Source of the DNA: Mesonia maritima
GTDB lineage: Bacteria > Bacteroidota > Bacteroidia > Flavobacteriales > Flavobacteriaceae
Direction: 5' to 3'
Assembly (NCBI RefSeq): GCF_042433895.1
Contig: NZ_JBHLUA010000003.1
Span: forward strand, 1-64,000
Length of the DNA: 64,000 nucleotides
The notes under the pieces were generated by a model. The model was not told the DNA's origin, did not search any database, and saw only the letters and a list, made by a program, of their open reading frames with translations. The translations under genes were made by a program, and so were the position numbers. Positions 1-9,000 of this stretch are shown one piece after another (position 1 is the first letter of the stretch; the number at the start of each line of letters is the position of its first letter).

Positions 1-454
1 TGCCAAGAACTTCTTCTGCGTGAAGTTTATTCTTGGTCGCCGTACGTTTCTTCAGGTAACTATCCATAAGGCGAAAGAGCTGCAGGCATTCTGCCTGTAC
101 ATCACTAAGGAAGTTATACAGCGAAGCCTCATTGGCCAAAGCGTAACTGCCATTAGCCTTGGCATCGCTCTTATCGGTCTTTATTTTGGAGAGTTTCATT
201 TGAATAAAACGCTTAACTGACAAAGGATTTACCACCGATACCGGTATACCGTTTGTGGAAAGAAACTGGGCAAGTCGATAATGGTAATAACCTGTAGCTT
301 CCATTACTACAAGACTGTCTTTAGATAATGACTTAGCAAATAACTTAAAACCGGAAGAATCATTCTTAAATTGAGAATGACCAGATTTACTACCATACAC
401 ATTAAAGACATCTTTACTGATATCAACTCCAAAAGTTTCTTTATATTTATCCAT
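1..454 (-). CDS. IS110-family DEDD transposase, N-terminal part (3' end outside window)
   Basis: Translation from the ATG at 454 gives 151 codons running off the left edge. The RuvC-like DEDD catalytic set is readable: D11 in GVDISKD, E52 in VMEATG, and D94 and D97 in KTDKSDAK. This matches the N-terminal catalytic domain of IS110 transposases, which cut and join DNA with a RuvC-like fold. The C-terminal Tnp20 domain, which supplies the catalytic serine, would lie outside the window. No frameshift is seen in the visible part, so the element may be intact. The gene is followed on its 5' side by about 190 bp without coding capacity, as expected for the long end of IS110-group elements. Confidence 0.9.
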   Translation of the reverse strand, partial: MDKYKETFGVDISKDVFNVYGSKSGHSQFKNDSSGFKLFAKSLSKDSLVVMEATGYYHYRLAQFLSTNGIPVSVVNPLSVKRFIQMKLSKIKTDKSDAKANGSYALANEASLYNFLSDVQAECLQLFRLMDSYLKKRTATKNKLHAEEVLG

Positions 455-640
455 AAGAACTGATTTTATGAAAGAACATACTACCTTGATCACAACAACT
501 TGAAAACGAGGTCTGACCTCACAGAACTGAACGTGGTTTAAGTAGTTAAAGAGAGAGGATTATCAATGTTGTCGAAGTCTAACGCTTAAACGTATATCAT
601 AACCTTAATCCTCTCTTTGTTCTTTCTGATTTACAATCTA
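455..640 (-). ncRNA. candidate IS110 bridge RNA region
   Basis: IS110-group elements such as IS621 encode a structured bridge RNA in the non-coding end upstream of the transposase. This stretch sits in that position and has no ORF. It contains an imperfect inverted repeat: 548-562 pairs with 606-618 (TAATCCTCTCTTT and its complement with a 2-nt bulge), enclosing a 43-nt loop. Loops of this size carry the target- and donor-binding segments in known bridge RNAs. The assignment is inferred from position and the hairpin only. The guide segments were not identified. Confidence 0.3.
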
Positions 641-666
641 AATTTAATGAGAATCAAACTTAAGAC

Positions 667-774
667 GGCTATAAGCAATTGGGGCGAAAGTTATGAAACT
701 AAAATATAAACATAAAACTAAGGTTGGTGTCAGACCGATAAGTTAGGGCATGAAATCCTCTACTGCTCATAGCC
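667..774. repeat. cassette-like imperfect palindrome 1
   Basis: GGCTATAAGCA at 667-677 pairs with TGCTCATAGCC at 764-774 (10 of 11), about 86 bp apart. It is followed by GAGACGTTATCTACA just before the hydrolase start. The same design recurs between the next genes. The stretch 455-792 holds the IS arm and this palindrome and no gene. Confidence 0.45.
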
Positions 775-792
775 GAGACGTTATCTACAATT

Positions 793-1803
793 ATGACTAA
801 AAAATTTTTCCTTCTATTTTTATTAATTTCTCTTAATGGAAATGCACAAAATATATTCAAATATGAAAAAGAAATCAAACAAAAAAAAGAGTATAACTTT
901 ATAGAAATTGGATTTTTCAATTCAATTGATGAAATTAAGCTTTCAGGTACATTAATAGAACCCCAAAAAGATTATGATAAAATTATTGTAATAATACCTG
1001 GTAGCACCGAAGACACAAGACATTCTCATTTTATTCTTGCAGAAGAATTACTAAAGAATGGCATTGCAGTTTATCGTTTTGATGAAAGAGGTATCGCAAA
1101 ATCAGAAGGTAGTTATACCGACTCTGAGACAAAATTATCACAAGATCTTTCAAGTTTATTTAAAAAGCTAAAAACATCTTACAAAGATAAAAAAATTGGA
1201 TTCGTCGGACATAGTCGCGGAGGAATGGCCAGTTTAGAAATGATTCAAAATGGTCTAAATCCGACTTTCTTAGTATTAATTGGAACACCAGTACTTAAAA
1301 ATGGAAATTATATCTTAAATAGAATCGAAAAGGACATACAAAATAACCCGAGCATTATTGAAAAAGGTAAAACTGAAGAAGAAACTATTGAATTATTTGG
1401 TGATATGTTTAAAATATTGGCTGATAATTCAAATTCAAAAGATATGAAAGAACAGACTAAAGAATTACTCGATAGAAAAGGCTTTAGTCGTAAATATTTA
1501 AAATTTCTCAAAGACTTTATGAATGATGATGTGTTTATGGAATTGGTCAGAAAAGATTATCAAACAGTTATTAATGACTTATCTATTCCTACACTTTATT
1601 TTGTAGGCTCTGATGACGCAATTCTTAATGCAAAACTGGAATCCGATTATATAAAATCCTTTCAGAATGAATTTATTGAGGTGAAAATTTTTGAAGATCT
1701 CAACCATTATCTGACAGAAAAAAATGCACCTATAGGAACTTCTTTGTACAAAATGGATAAAGCTCCATTGAATAAAATAATAACTTGGACATTGAAAAAA
1801 TAA
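793..1803 (+). CDS. secreted alpha/beta hydrolase
   Basis: A 336-residue protein with a short signal peptide ending near NGNAQ. It has the alpha/beta-hydrolase fold: an oxyanion-side IIVIIPGSTED strand-turn, the nucleophile elbow GHSRGG with Ser141, an acid in GSDDAILNAK, and the histidine in LNHYLTEKN near the C-terminus. It resembles the dienelactone-hydrolase/acyl-peptidase group of periplasmic esterases. The substrate cannot be read from sequence. The gene stands alone between two palindromes, as single-gene cassettes do, with only a short 5' leader. It is intact, unlike its two right-hand neighbours. Confidence 0.85.
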   Translation: MTKKFFLLFLLISLNGNAQNIFKYEKEIKQKKEYNFIEIGFFNSIDEIKLSGTLIEPQKDYDKIIVIIPGSTEDTRHSHFILAEELLKNGIAVYRFDERGIAKSEGSYTDSETKLSQDLSSLFKKLKTSYKDKKIGFVGHSRGGMASLEMIQNGLNPTFLVLIGTPVLKNGNYILNRIEKDIQNNPSIIEKGKTEEETIELFGDMFKILADNSNSKDMKEQTKELLDRKGFSRKYLKFLKDFMNDDVFMELVRKDYQTVINDLSIPTLYFVGSDDAILNAKLESDYIKSFQNEFIEVKIFEDLNHYLTEKNAPIGTSLYKMDKAPLNKIITWTLKK

Positions 1804-1828
1804 CTGTGGTTAACACCGTAGCAACAAT

Positions 1829-1932
1829 GGGGGTTTTGTGTGCTTCGGCTACAATCGCACAAGCATAAAAATCAGAAATTTAGCTATCCTGGTTTTTAAT
1901 AAATTTTGCAACTGGTTGTTATCAAAACCGCC
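1829..1932. repeat. cassette-like imperfect palindrome 2
   Basis: GGGGGTTTTG at 1829-1838 pairs with CAAAACCGCC at 1923-1932. The left end reads GTAGCAACAATGG, which resembles the left end of palindrome 3 (GCCAACAATGG). An inner GTGC/GCAC hairpin is present. This is the weakest of the four copies. Confidence 0.35.
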
Positions 1933-2016
1933 GGCAATATTTATTAAAATTATTCGTCATAAATAAAAACTTTCAAAGACTTATTGACAATTGTCTTAAA
2001 ATCAAAAAAAATAAAC

Positions 2017-2668
2017 ATGTTTAAAGAATTTGTTGTTTTCTTTTTAAAACAGGAGAAACTAAAAATGAAAAAAAATACTTTAAGGACTTCATAATCTTAT
2101 TTTCTATTGTTTTTACAATTGGAATTTCAATCAGTTTATTAAAAAGCTATTATTACAACACCAATTTCATAGCTAAAGAAGATTTTGAAAAACTAAACTG
2201 GAAATCAGTTATAAGTTATGTTCTCGTAGTTCCTATCATAGAAGAAATAATATTTAGAGCTCCTCTATTAGTACCTAAGGCAAAAATTACTCAGTCCTAA
2301 TTAGCTTTATATCAATTATGGCAAGTTTGATTTACATTGAGAATAATATATTGACAACAATCAAAATACTATTTATAATGATAACTCCATTGTTTTATAT
2401 TAAATATTACCAAATACAACTAACTATAAATAAAATCATAAGTCAAAACTATTTTATAATGATTTATTTGACTTCAATTTGTTTTGGAGCAATTCATATG
2501 ACTAATTATGAAGAAGTAAATGTTCAAACATTTCTATCTGTAATTGGTAGAGTTATGGGCGGCTTTTATTTTGCTTTTATAGTAACTAAATACTCTTTGA
2601 AATCAAGTTATTTACTGCATGCAATAAATAATATTATCCCTTTTTTTATATTATTGGGAGTAAAATAA
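2017..2668 (+). pseudogene. CPBP-family intramembrane metalloprotease, broken by two frameshifts
   Basis: Three consecutive reading frames add up to one CPBP (Abi/CAAX-type) protease of about 217 residues. The first starts at ATG 2017. The second, from about 2064, carries the EExxxR motif as EEIIFR. The third, from about 2282, carries FGAIH (FxxxH) and HAINN (HxxxN). Each change of frame equals loss of one base, at the A-run near 2067-2075 and at an A-run near 2282-2286. All zinc-site motifs and hydrophobic segments survive, so the damage is recent, or it is homopolymer sequencing error. CPBP proteins are often linked to immunity or processing of small peptides. No partner peptide gene is seen here. 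Confidence 0.75.
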
Positions 2669-2682
2669 CTTTTGCCAACAAT

Positions 2683-2792
2683 GGTTATGATGGATTATGG
2701 CAGAATTTTCTAAAGCTAATTCCAAGAATATTTGCTAAATTAGTCCAAAGCGGACAAGTCCGCTCAAATCAATCCGCAACGAAATCATAACC
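2683..2792. repeat. cassette-like imperfect palindrome 3
   Basis: GGTTATGAT (2683-2691) followed by GGATT pairs with AATCC (2771-2775) and ATCATAACC (2784-2792). A perfect inner hairpin AGCGGAC-AA-GTCCGCT lies at 2749-2764. It is followed by AGAGCGGTTATAGC. This is the clearest copy of the repeat design in the accessory block. Confidence 0.55.
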
Positions 2793-2823
2793 AGAGCGGT
2801 TATAGCTAAATTTTAAAAAAATA

Positions 2824-4108
2824 ATGACAGAAATCAAAAAATTAATTCAAAAAACACAATACCAATATATTTTTTAGCTTTTGAGTTAGAAAAAGTAATT
2901 TCCGAATTGATTGATAGGAATGCCAATATCAAAATGGATGATTTCGATGAAGATGCAAATAATATGTATAACCTTTATTTACCATTTTCATTAGCAAATT
3001 TAAATGGTAAGGCTGTTGCCCTAAAAATAAACAAGTTAAAAAAGGAGTACGTATATTACTTAAAAGATTTTCCTTATCTAAAAAGTATAAACGGAATTTA
3101 AATTAATGAGTTTATTGATAAATACGCCTATACCCGTAAACGCTCTCCAGATCGCGCTAAACTTAATGATGGGCTCAAGATATAAGAGATATAGGTGAAC
3201 TCTATTTTAAAAAAGGCGAAAACGCACTTGAACAAATAAATTTAACCCTAACCGATGGGCAGAAAACCAAACAAATGGTTCTACCCGTAAGTGATAAGAG
3301 AAATATATGGTTTGATATGTGTTCGTTATGGATTAAAAGAAAATATTCAGATTTCAGAAAAGACAAAAATTACGATTTAAATAAATTAGACCGATGGTTA
3401 ACCGATTCTATTGCGTATCTCGCCATTCCTATAATGATAAGTTATGAGGAGAACCCCAATTTAGAATTCTACCTGAAATCTACGATGAAAAAATATAGGA
3501 ATTCAAAAGCCTTCATTATTGATATTCGTAGTAATGGTGGAGGAACCAGAGACATACTAAAGACTTTGTCAAAATACTTAGTAAAACCTGAACAATCACC
3601 TTGGATAGCAAATGTAGCATATGTGAGAAGTGATCAGTTTTTAAATGAAGATATTTCTTCAATGCAATCAAGATATCTTTTTAATTATAATTCAGAATTG
3701 CTATCGGATATTGACAGGAAAGCAATAGATATTTTAAAAAAAAAATACAAAACGGAATATAGCGTAAATAAATTCAGCAAACCATTTTATATGGTTTTAC
3801 ATAGTAACGGTTCCCCTTTAAATTGTCCAATTTACATTTTGGTTAATGAAAAAACTTTTAGTGCCACATCGGTATTTACTTCTGCTTTTACAGGACTACC
3901 AAATGTGAAAATAGTGGGTGTCAACACCAATGGTTCGAGTGGTCGGTCCGAATACTTTCATCTAAAAAATTCAAATATTAGGGTTAAAATATCAACAATA
4001 CTCTCTTTTCAAAGAAATGGAAAAACATTAGATGCTCACGGAACACAACCGGATATCGTTTTTGAAAAAGATGAAATGCAAATGTTAGGAAAAGAGGATT
4101 CGCAGTGA
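2824..4108 (+). pseudogene. S41 (C-terminal processing) peptidase, several lesions
   Basis: The pieces read as one S41-family peptidase. The start MTEIKKLIQK at 2824 loses frame in the A-run near 2850. The second piece has an in-frame TAA at 3099-3101, in the middle of a PDZ-like stretch (KSINGI, stop, INEFIDKY). A further frameshift lies near 3180. The last piece, from 3275, keeps the S41 core: IIDIRSNGGG, then the serine loop EKTFSATSV, then KIVGVNTNGSSG. With a nonsense codon and two frameshifts the gene is very probably dead. Related intact proteins act on exported substrates, but no signal peptide is visible at this start. Confidence 0.8.
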
Positions 4109-4151
4109 ATGAAATTGATTAAACATGTCGAAAAAAGCTAAGCACAACACG

Positions 4152-4263
4152 GGTTATAGCAAATAGCGAGCGGGTTTTGCTGAAAAAGTGTAATTTAAAA
4201 ACCAAAAAACAAATGGCTAAGCTGACAAATCCGGCTTCTTATTCCCGATACTTATTCATAACC
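4152..4263. repeat. cassette-like imperfect palindrome 4
   Basis: GGTTAT (4152-4157), preceded by GCACAACACG, pairs with ATAACC (4258-4263). The right part then reads GTTAATGTTATGTACAC. A reverse-oriented GTACATAA follows the next gene at about 5666. It shares the CATAACC-GTTAT right end of palindromes 1 and 3. Confidence 0.5.
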
Positions 4264-4340
4264 GTTAATGTTATGTACACGCTAAAAAAAAACGTGACCA
4301 TCAAGAAAATTTGTTTATTTGAATTATAGACACTAAAAAA

Positions 4341-5657
4341 ATGAAAAAAATATCAACCTTACTTATTTTGATCTTGATTTTCACAAGTTGTCAAACCAAA
4401 GGACAAACTTCAAAAAATATTGTAGCAAAAGATATTACAAATTTCTGGAAAGCTTACGATAAAATTAATTCAACTAACGACACCATTCAACAATATGAGT
4501 ATTTGGACAAACTTTTTCTTGAAAAAGGAACATTAGGTTTAAAAGCAATTATTGAAAACCGAGGATATACAGCTAAAGAATATTTAGACGCCATAAATAA
4601 TTATCCAAAATTTTGGGCGTCGATTAGAAAAAATACCTTGCGAACAAATGAATTTAGTTCAGATCTAGAAACAGGAAGAGAAAAACTCAAAAAAATATAT
4701 CCCGATTTAAAACCCGCCAAAATATATTTTACCATCGGCGCTTTAAGAACAGGCGGAACAACAATGGATAGCCTTGTGCTTATTGGTAGTGAAATTGCAA
4801 TGACGGACAAAAACACAATTACTTCAGAATTTCCAACAGAAATTGGAACCAATAGAAGAAAATATTTTGACAGTAACCCGATTGACAATTTAGTGCTTTT
4901 AAACATTCACGAGTATGTGCATACACAACAAAAACCAATTGTTCACAACCTTCTTTCTTATTGTATTTATGAAGGAGTTGCAGAACTTGTATCTGTAAAG
5001 GCAATGAACACAAAATCTTCAACCCCTGCAATTGAATATGGCAGAAAGAATGATAAAGTCAGACAAAAATTTGAGCAAGAAATGTTCTATGGCAATAATG
5101 TTAACCAATGGCTTTGGAGCGACGCAGAAAACGAATTTGATGTTCGGGATTTAGGATATTATATTGGCTATCAAATTTGTGAACTTTACTATGACCAAGC
5201 AAAAGACAAAAAGTCGGCCATAAAAAAAATGATTGAACTTGATTACAGCAATGAAACTGAAATCGAAAGATTTGTAAACGGAACAGGATTTTTTTCAACA
5301 TCATTAGAAGAACTTTATCAAAATTTTGAAAAAAAGCGACCGATTGTATTAGGTGTAAAACAGTTTGAGAATAACTGTAAGACTGTGAGTCCAAGCATCG
5401 AGCAAATTACTATTGAGTTTTCAAAACCACTCAACGGATACAATACAGGTGTAGATTTTGGAAATTTGGGACAAGATGCTTTCCCGAAAAATGACATTGA
5501 GGGTAGATTTTGGTCAGAAGACAATACTTCTTGGACTATTCCTGTAGAATTAGAACCTAACAAAACCTATCAATTATTGATAAGTAATAATTTTAGAACA
5601 GAAGAAAACATTCCTTTAAAACCCTATTTAATAGAATTTAGAACAAGAAATGAATAA
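4341..5657 (+). CDS. lipoprotein with HExxH zinc-protease-like domain and C-terminal Ig-like domain
   Basis: A 438-residue protein with a lipoprotein signal (LIFTSC lipobox, Cys16), so it is probably anchored in an envelope membrane. The central part has HEYVH at residues 190-194, followed by EGVAELVSV about 20 residues later. That is a gluzincin-like zinc site of the DUF2268/GldB-like predicted proteases. The last roughly 110 residues (from about RPIVLGVKQF) look like a bacterial Ig-like sandwich ending in YLIEFRTRNE. The function is not known beyond the probable zinc-peptidase fold. It is the last and longest single gene of the cassette-like block and is intact. Confidence 0.75.
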   Translation: MKKISTLLILILIFTSCQTKGQTSKNIVAKDITNFWKAYDKINSTNDTIQQYEYLDKLFLEKGTLGLKAIIENRGYTAKEYLDAINNYPKFWASIRKNTLRTNEFSSDLETGREKLKKIYPDLKPAKIYFTIGALRTGGTTMDSLVLIGSEIAMTDKNTITSEFPTEIGTNRRKYFDSNPIDNLVLLNIHEYVHTQQKPIVHNLLSYCIYEGVAELVSVKAMNTKSSTPAIEYGRKNDKVRQKFEQEMFYGNNVNQWLWSDAENEFDVRDLGYYIGYQICELYYDQAKDKKSAIKKMIELDYSNETEIERFVNGTGFFSTSLEELYQNFEKKRPIVLGVKQFENNCKTVSPSIEQITIEFSKPLNGYNTGVDFGNLGQDAFPKNDIEGRFWSEDNTSWTIPVELEPNKTYQLLISNNFRTEENIPLKPYLIEFRTRNE

Positions 5658-6038
5658 AAGCCAGTACATAAAAATACGTATAGCCATACTTAATCGGTAT
5701 TCAAGTCTTTTAGACTATATTCATTTTAAACCTACAATAGCTGGCAAACTAACCCACTCCTATTCAAATACTCACTCCGGTAACTAAAGCAACATTTTTC
5801 ATTTAATAAGTTTTATAAAAATTTAATTCATTTTTCTTAAAACGATTATTTCTGTGATCAACAATTAATCCAAACATATATAATTTAAAATTTTATTAGA
5901 ACCTATAAATAGTGCATTTTCAAATATATAGGAATAAAAATTTGAAAACCTAGATAAAATGTGTTATAATTACTACCATTTGTGGTAATTAAACCGACCA
6001 TTTTTTTAGTATTTTTACCTTTTTTCCGGAAAAGAATT
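5658..6038 (+). promoter_or_regulatory. 381-bp gene-free stretch before the light-sensing operon
   Basis: This AT-rich region probably holds the promoter of the downstream four-gene operon. A TATAAT-like box lies at 5965-5970. An imperfect palindrome (TACCA-TTTG-TGGTA core, 5974-5987) sits just after it and could be an operator. No clean TAnnTTTG box was found. Promoter presence is inferred from the operon layout. Confidence 0.3.
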
Positions 6039-9000
6039 ATGACCAAAACAAGCCAAAAAGAAATTAATCAACCACAAGTAAAAAATGAAACTTCCAGAAT
6101 AATCGCAGTAGGCGCGAGTGCTGGCGGATTGGAAGCGTTGAAAGCTTTTTTTGACAATATCCCAGAATCAGATCGTAATTCTTACATCGTGATTCAACAT
6201 CTTTCACCCGACTATAAAAGCATGATGGGTGAATTATTGGCGAAATCTACCCATTTGCCTATTGAGCAAATCAAAGATAAAACAGAAATTTTACCGGGCA
6301 GAATATATCTAATTCCACCGGTAAGCAATTTGGTTATTGAAGATGAAATGCTTCATTTAATTGATAAACCAAAAAATCAGAAGTTAAATTTACCAATCGA
6401 TTTATTCCTAGAATCACTAGCCAATTTTAAAAAAGAAAAAGCCATCGCTATTATATTAAGCGGAACCGGAAGCGATGGAACCCGCGGGATTAGAGCCATA
6501 AAAGAACAAGGCGGAATGGTAATGGTTCAAGATCCTGAGCAAGCAAAATTCGATGGAATGCCACAAAGTGCGTTGCATACAGGATTGGTAGATTATACCT
6601 TGGCAGTTGAAGAAATGGGCGCAGAATTGCAGGAATTTATTAATGCTCCATTAGTACTTCAATTAGATGAAAAAAATATTGAATACGACGAAAAAACACT
6701 GACTAAAATTCTTCAATTAGTTGATGAAGAAACCGGTTTAGATTTTCGAGAATATAAATATTCAACGTTAGCAAGAAGAATTGCACGCAGAATTAATGTT
6801 TGCAAATGCAACTCGTTAGAAGAATATCATAATGTTTTGCTTTCAACGCCAGAAGAAATTCCTATTCTTTATCGGGAATTTTTAATTGGAGTAACTAAAT
6901 TTTTTAGAGATTCTCAAGTTTGGGATATTTTAAAACAAGATGTTATTCCAGAAATGGTTGAAGAACATGAAGAAGGCGAACCTCTAAAAGTTTGGGATGT
7001 TGCTTGTAGTACCGGTGAAGAAGCATATTCATTGGCAATGTGCTTTATGGAAGAAATGGAGCGTCAGCAAAAAAAACTGGAAATCAAAATTTTCGCTACC
7101 GATATTGCTCAAAAACATTTAGATATTGGAAGTCAAGGTTTATATGCAGAAAGTATTGTAGCCGATATTGAAACCGAATTATTACATAAATATTTTATTC
7201 CAAAGGGAAGTGGTTATCAGGTTATTGAAAAAGTGCGACGTATGGTCATTTTTTCAAAACATAACATTATTAAAAATCCACCATTCAGTAGAATGGATAT
7301 GGTTTTTTGCCGAAATTTATTAATCTATTTCCAATCTTCTATTCAGAAAAAAGCCTTAAATGTATTGCATTACGGCTTAAAAGAAAACGGAATCTTAGTA
7401 TTAGGAACGAGTGAAAGTGTCCATACGCATCGTGAACATTTTGAAGATATTAGCCGAAACTGGAAAATATTTAGAAATGTATTTCCACGGAAGCGATTAA
7501 AAGCGGAAACTTTACGCACTTCGACACATCATAATCTTTCAGAAAATAAAACCCAAAATACTTATAAACGTGCTCGTACAAATGGTAGAACGCAAAAACA
7601 AAAATTTGTAAACGAGCTTAACGAAGCAATTTTAGAACAATTTGGCGGCGCAAGTGTTTTTATAGATTCAGATTATCACATTTTAGAAGCTATTGGCGAA
7701 TTTAGGAAATATGCCAGTCTTCCGGTAAGCGGTTTTTCAACTAATTTACTGGATATGATGGACGCTAATCTAAAGCACGTGGTCCAATCTACCGTAAAAA
7801 AAGCGAGCAAAAAAAATAAAAAAACCCGATACGAAAGTGCGATTTACGAACACGACGGAAAAGAAAAAGCCTTAGATTTAATCGTAAAACCTTTCCGCCA
7901 AAGCAATCTTGAAAACGAAACCAATTTTGTACTTACTTTTCTTGAAAAAGACATTAATCTAAACGATATAAAACCGGTTGAAAAAGTTACGCTTAACTCG
8001 CAAACCGAAGAATATATTAATGAACTTGAAGAGGAATTAAAAAAGACAAAGGAAGAACTTCAGCAATCACTAGAAGAGATTGAAACAAGTAATGAAGAAT
8101 TGCAAGCGGCAAATGAAGAATTGTTAGCTTCTAACGAAGAATTACAAAGTACAAATGAAGAATTACAAAGCGTAAACGAAGAAATAAATACGGTAAATGC
8201 TGAAAACGTTCAAAAAATGGACGATCTCGCGCAGCTAAATGCCGATATGAATAATTTACTGGAAAGTACCGATATTGGCACCATTTTCTTAGATAGTTCG
8301 CTTAGAATTAGAAAATTCACACCTGCTATTAGACGTCATTTTAGTTTAATAAATTCTGATGTTGGTCGACCAATTGATAATTTCACCACCAGTTTTGGTG
8401 TAAGTCCGGGAAAAGATTTAGTTTCACGCTGTAAAAAAGTTTTACAAACCGGAAAAATCTTAGAGCGCAACATTCTTTCAAAAGAAGGAAAAAATTATTT
8501 ACAACGTATTTCACCTTTTGTTAATTCAGATGACAAGCGCGAGGGCGTAGTAATTACATTTGTAGATATCGAATCGCTTCAAAAAGCTAAAAATAAACTC
8601 GTTGCGAGTGAAAAACGTTTTAAATCGTTTTACGAAGAAGATCCGGTAATGCATTTTAGCGTCGACCCAAATAATTCACTTATCGTTCAATGTAACGAAG
8701 AATCAGTAGAGAAATTAGGTTATAAATCGAAAGATGAAATTATCGGTAAACCTATTTATGATCTCTATGAAGATGAGTCACAACTAAAAGCGCTAAAACT
8801 GAATAAGATCTTTCAGAAAGAAGGTGAGCTCAAAAACGTAGAACAAGAAATGCTCACCAAAGACGGAGCGATTATTCCGGTAATTATGCATTCTACGGCA
8901 GAATTTGACGAGCTCGGTAATATCGTAACCAACAGATTTACCTGTGTCGATATTTCTGAATTAAAAAATACACAAGACGAACTTAGAAAACAAAAAGCAG

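Larger units (their letters stand above)
1..640 (-). mobile_element. IS110-family insertion sequence, left part cut by window edge
   Basis: The stretch holds the 5' part of a DEDD transposase on the minus strand and its upstream non-coding arm. IS110 elements have no clear terminal inverted repeats, so the outer boundary is not visible. I place it near 640 because the cassette-like palindrome of the neighbouring array begins at about 667. The rest of the element lies before base 1. The family is clear; the right boundary is an estimate. Confidence 0.6.

Noticed and set aside
2017..2668. Programmed -1 frameshift in the CPBP gene
   Set aside because: The A-runs do not form a clear slippery heptamer with a downstream structure, and two shifts would be needed.
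5982..6038. GTG start 57 bp upstream of the CheB-CheR hybrid
   Set aside because: It adds a hydrophobic, non-family segment and overlaps the palindrome; ATG 6039 fits the family.
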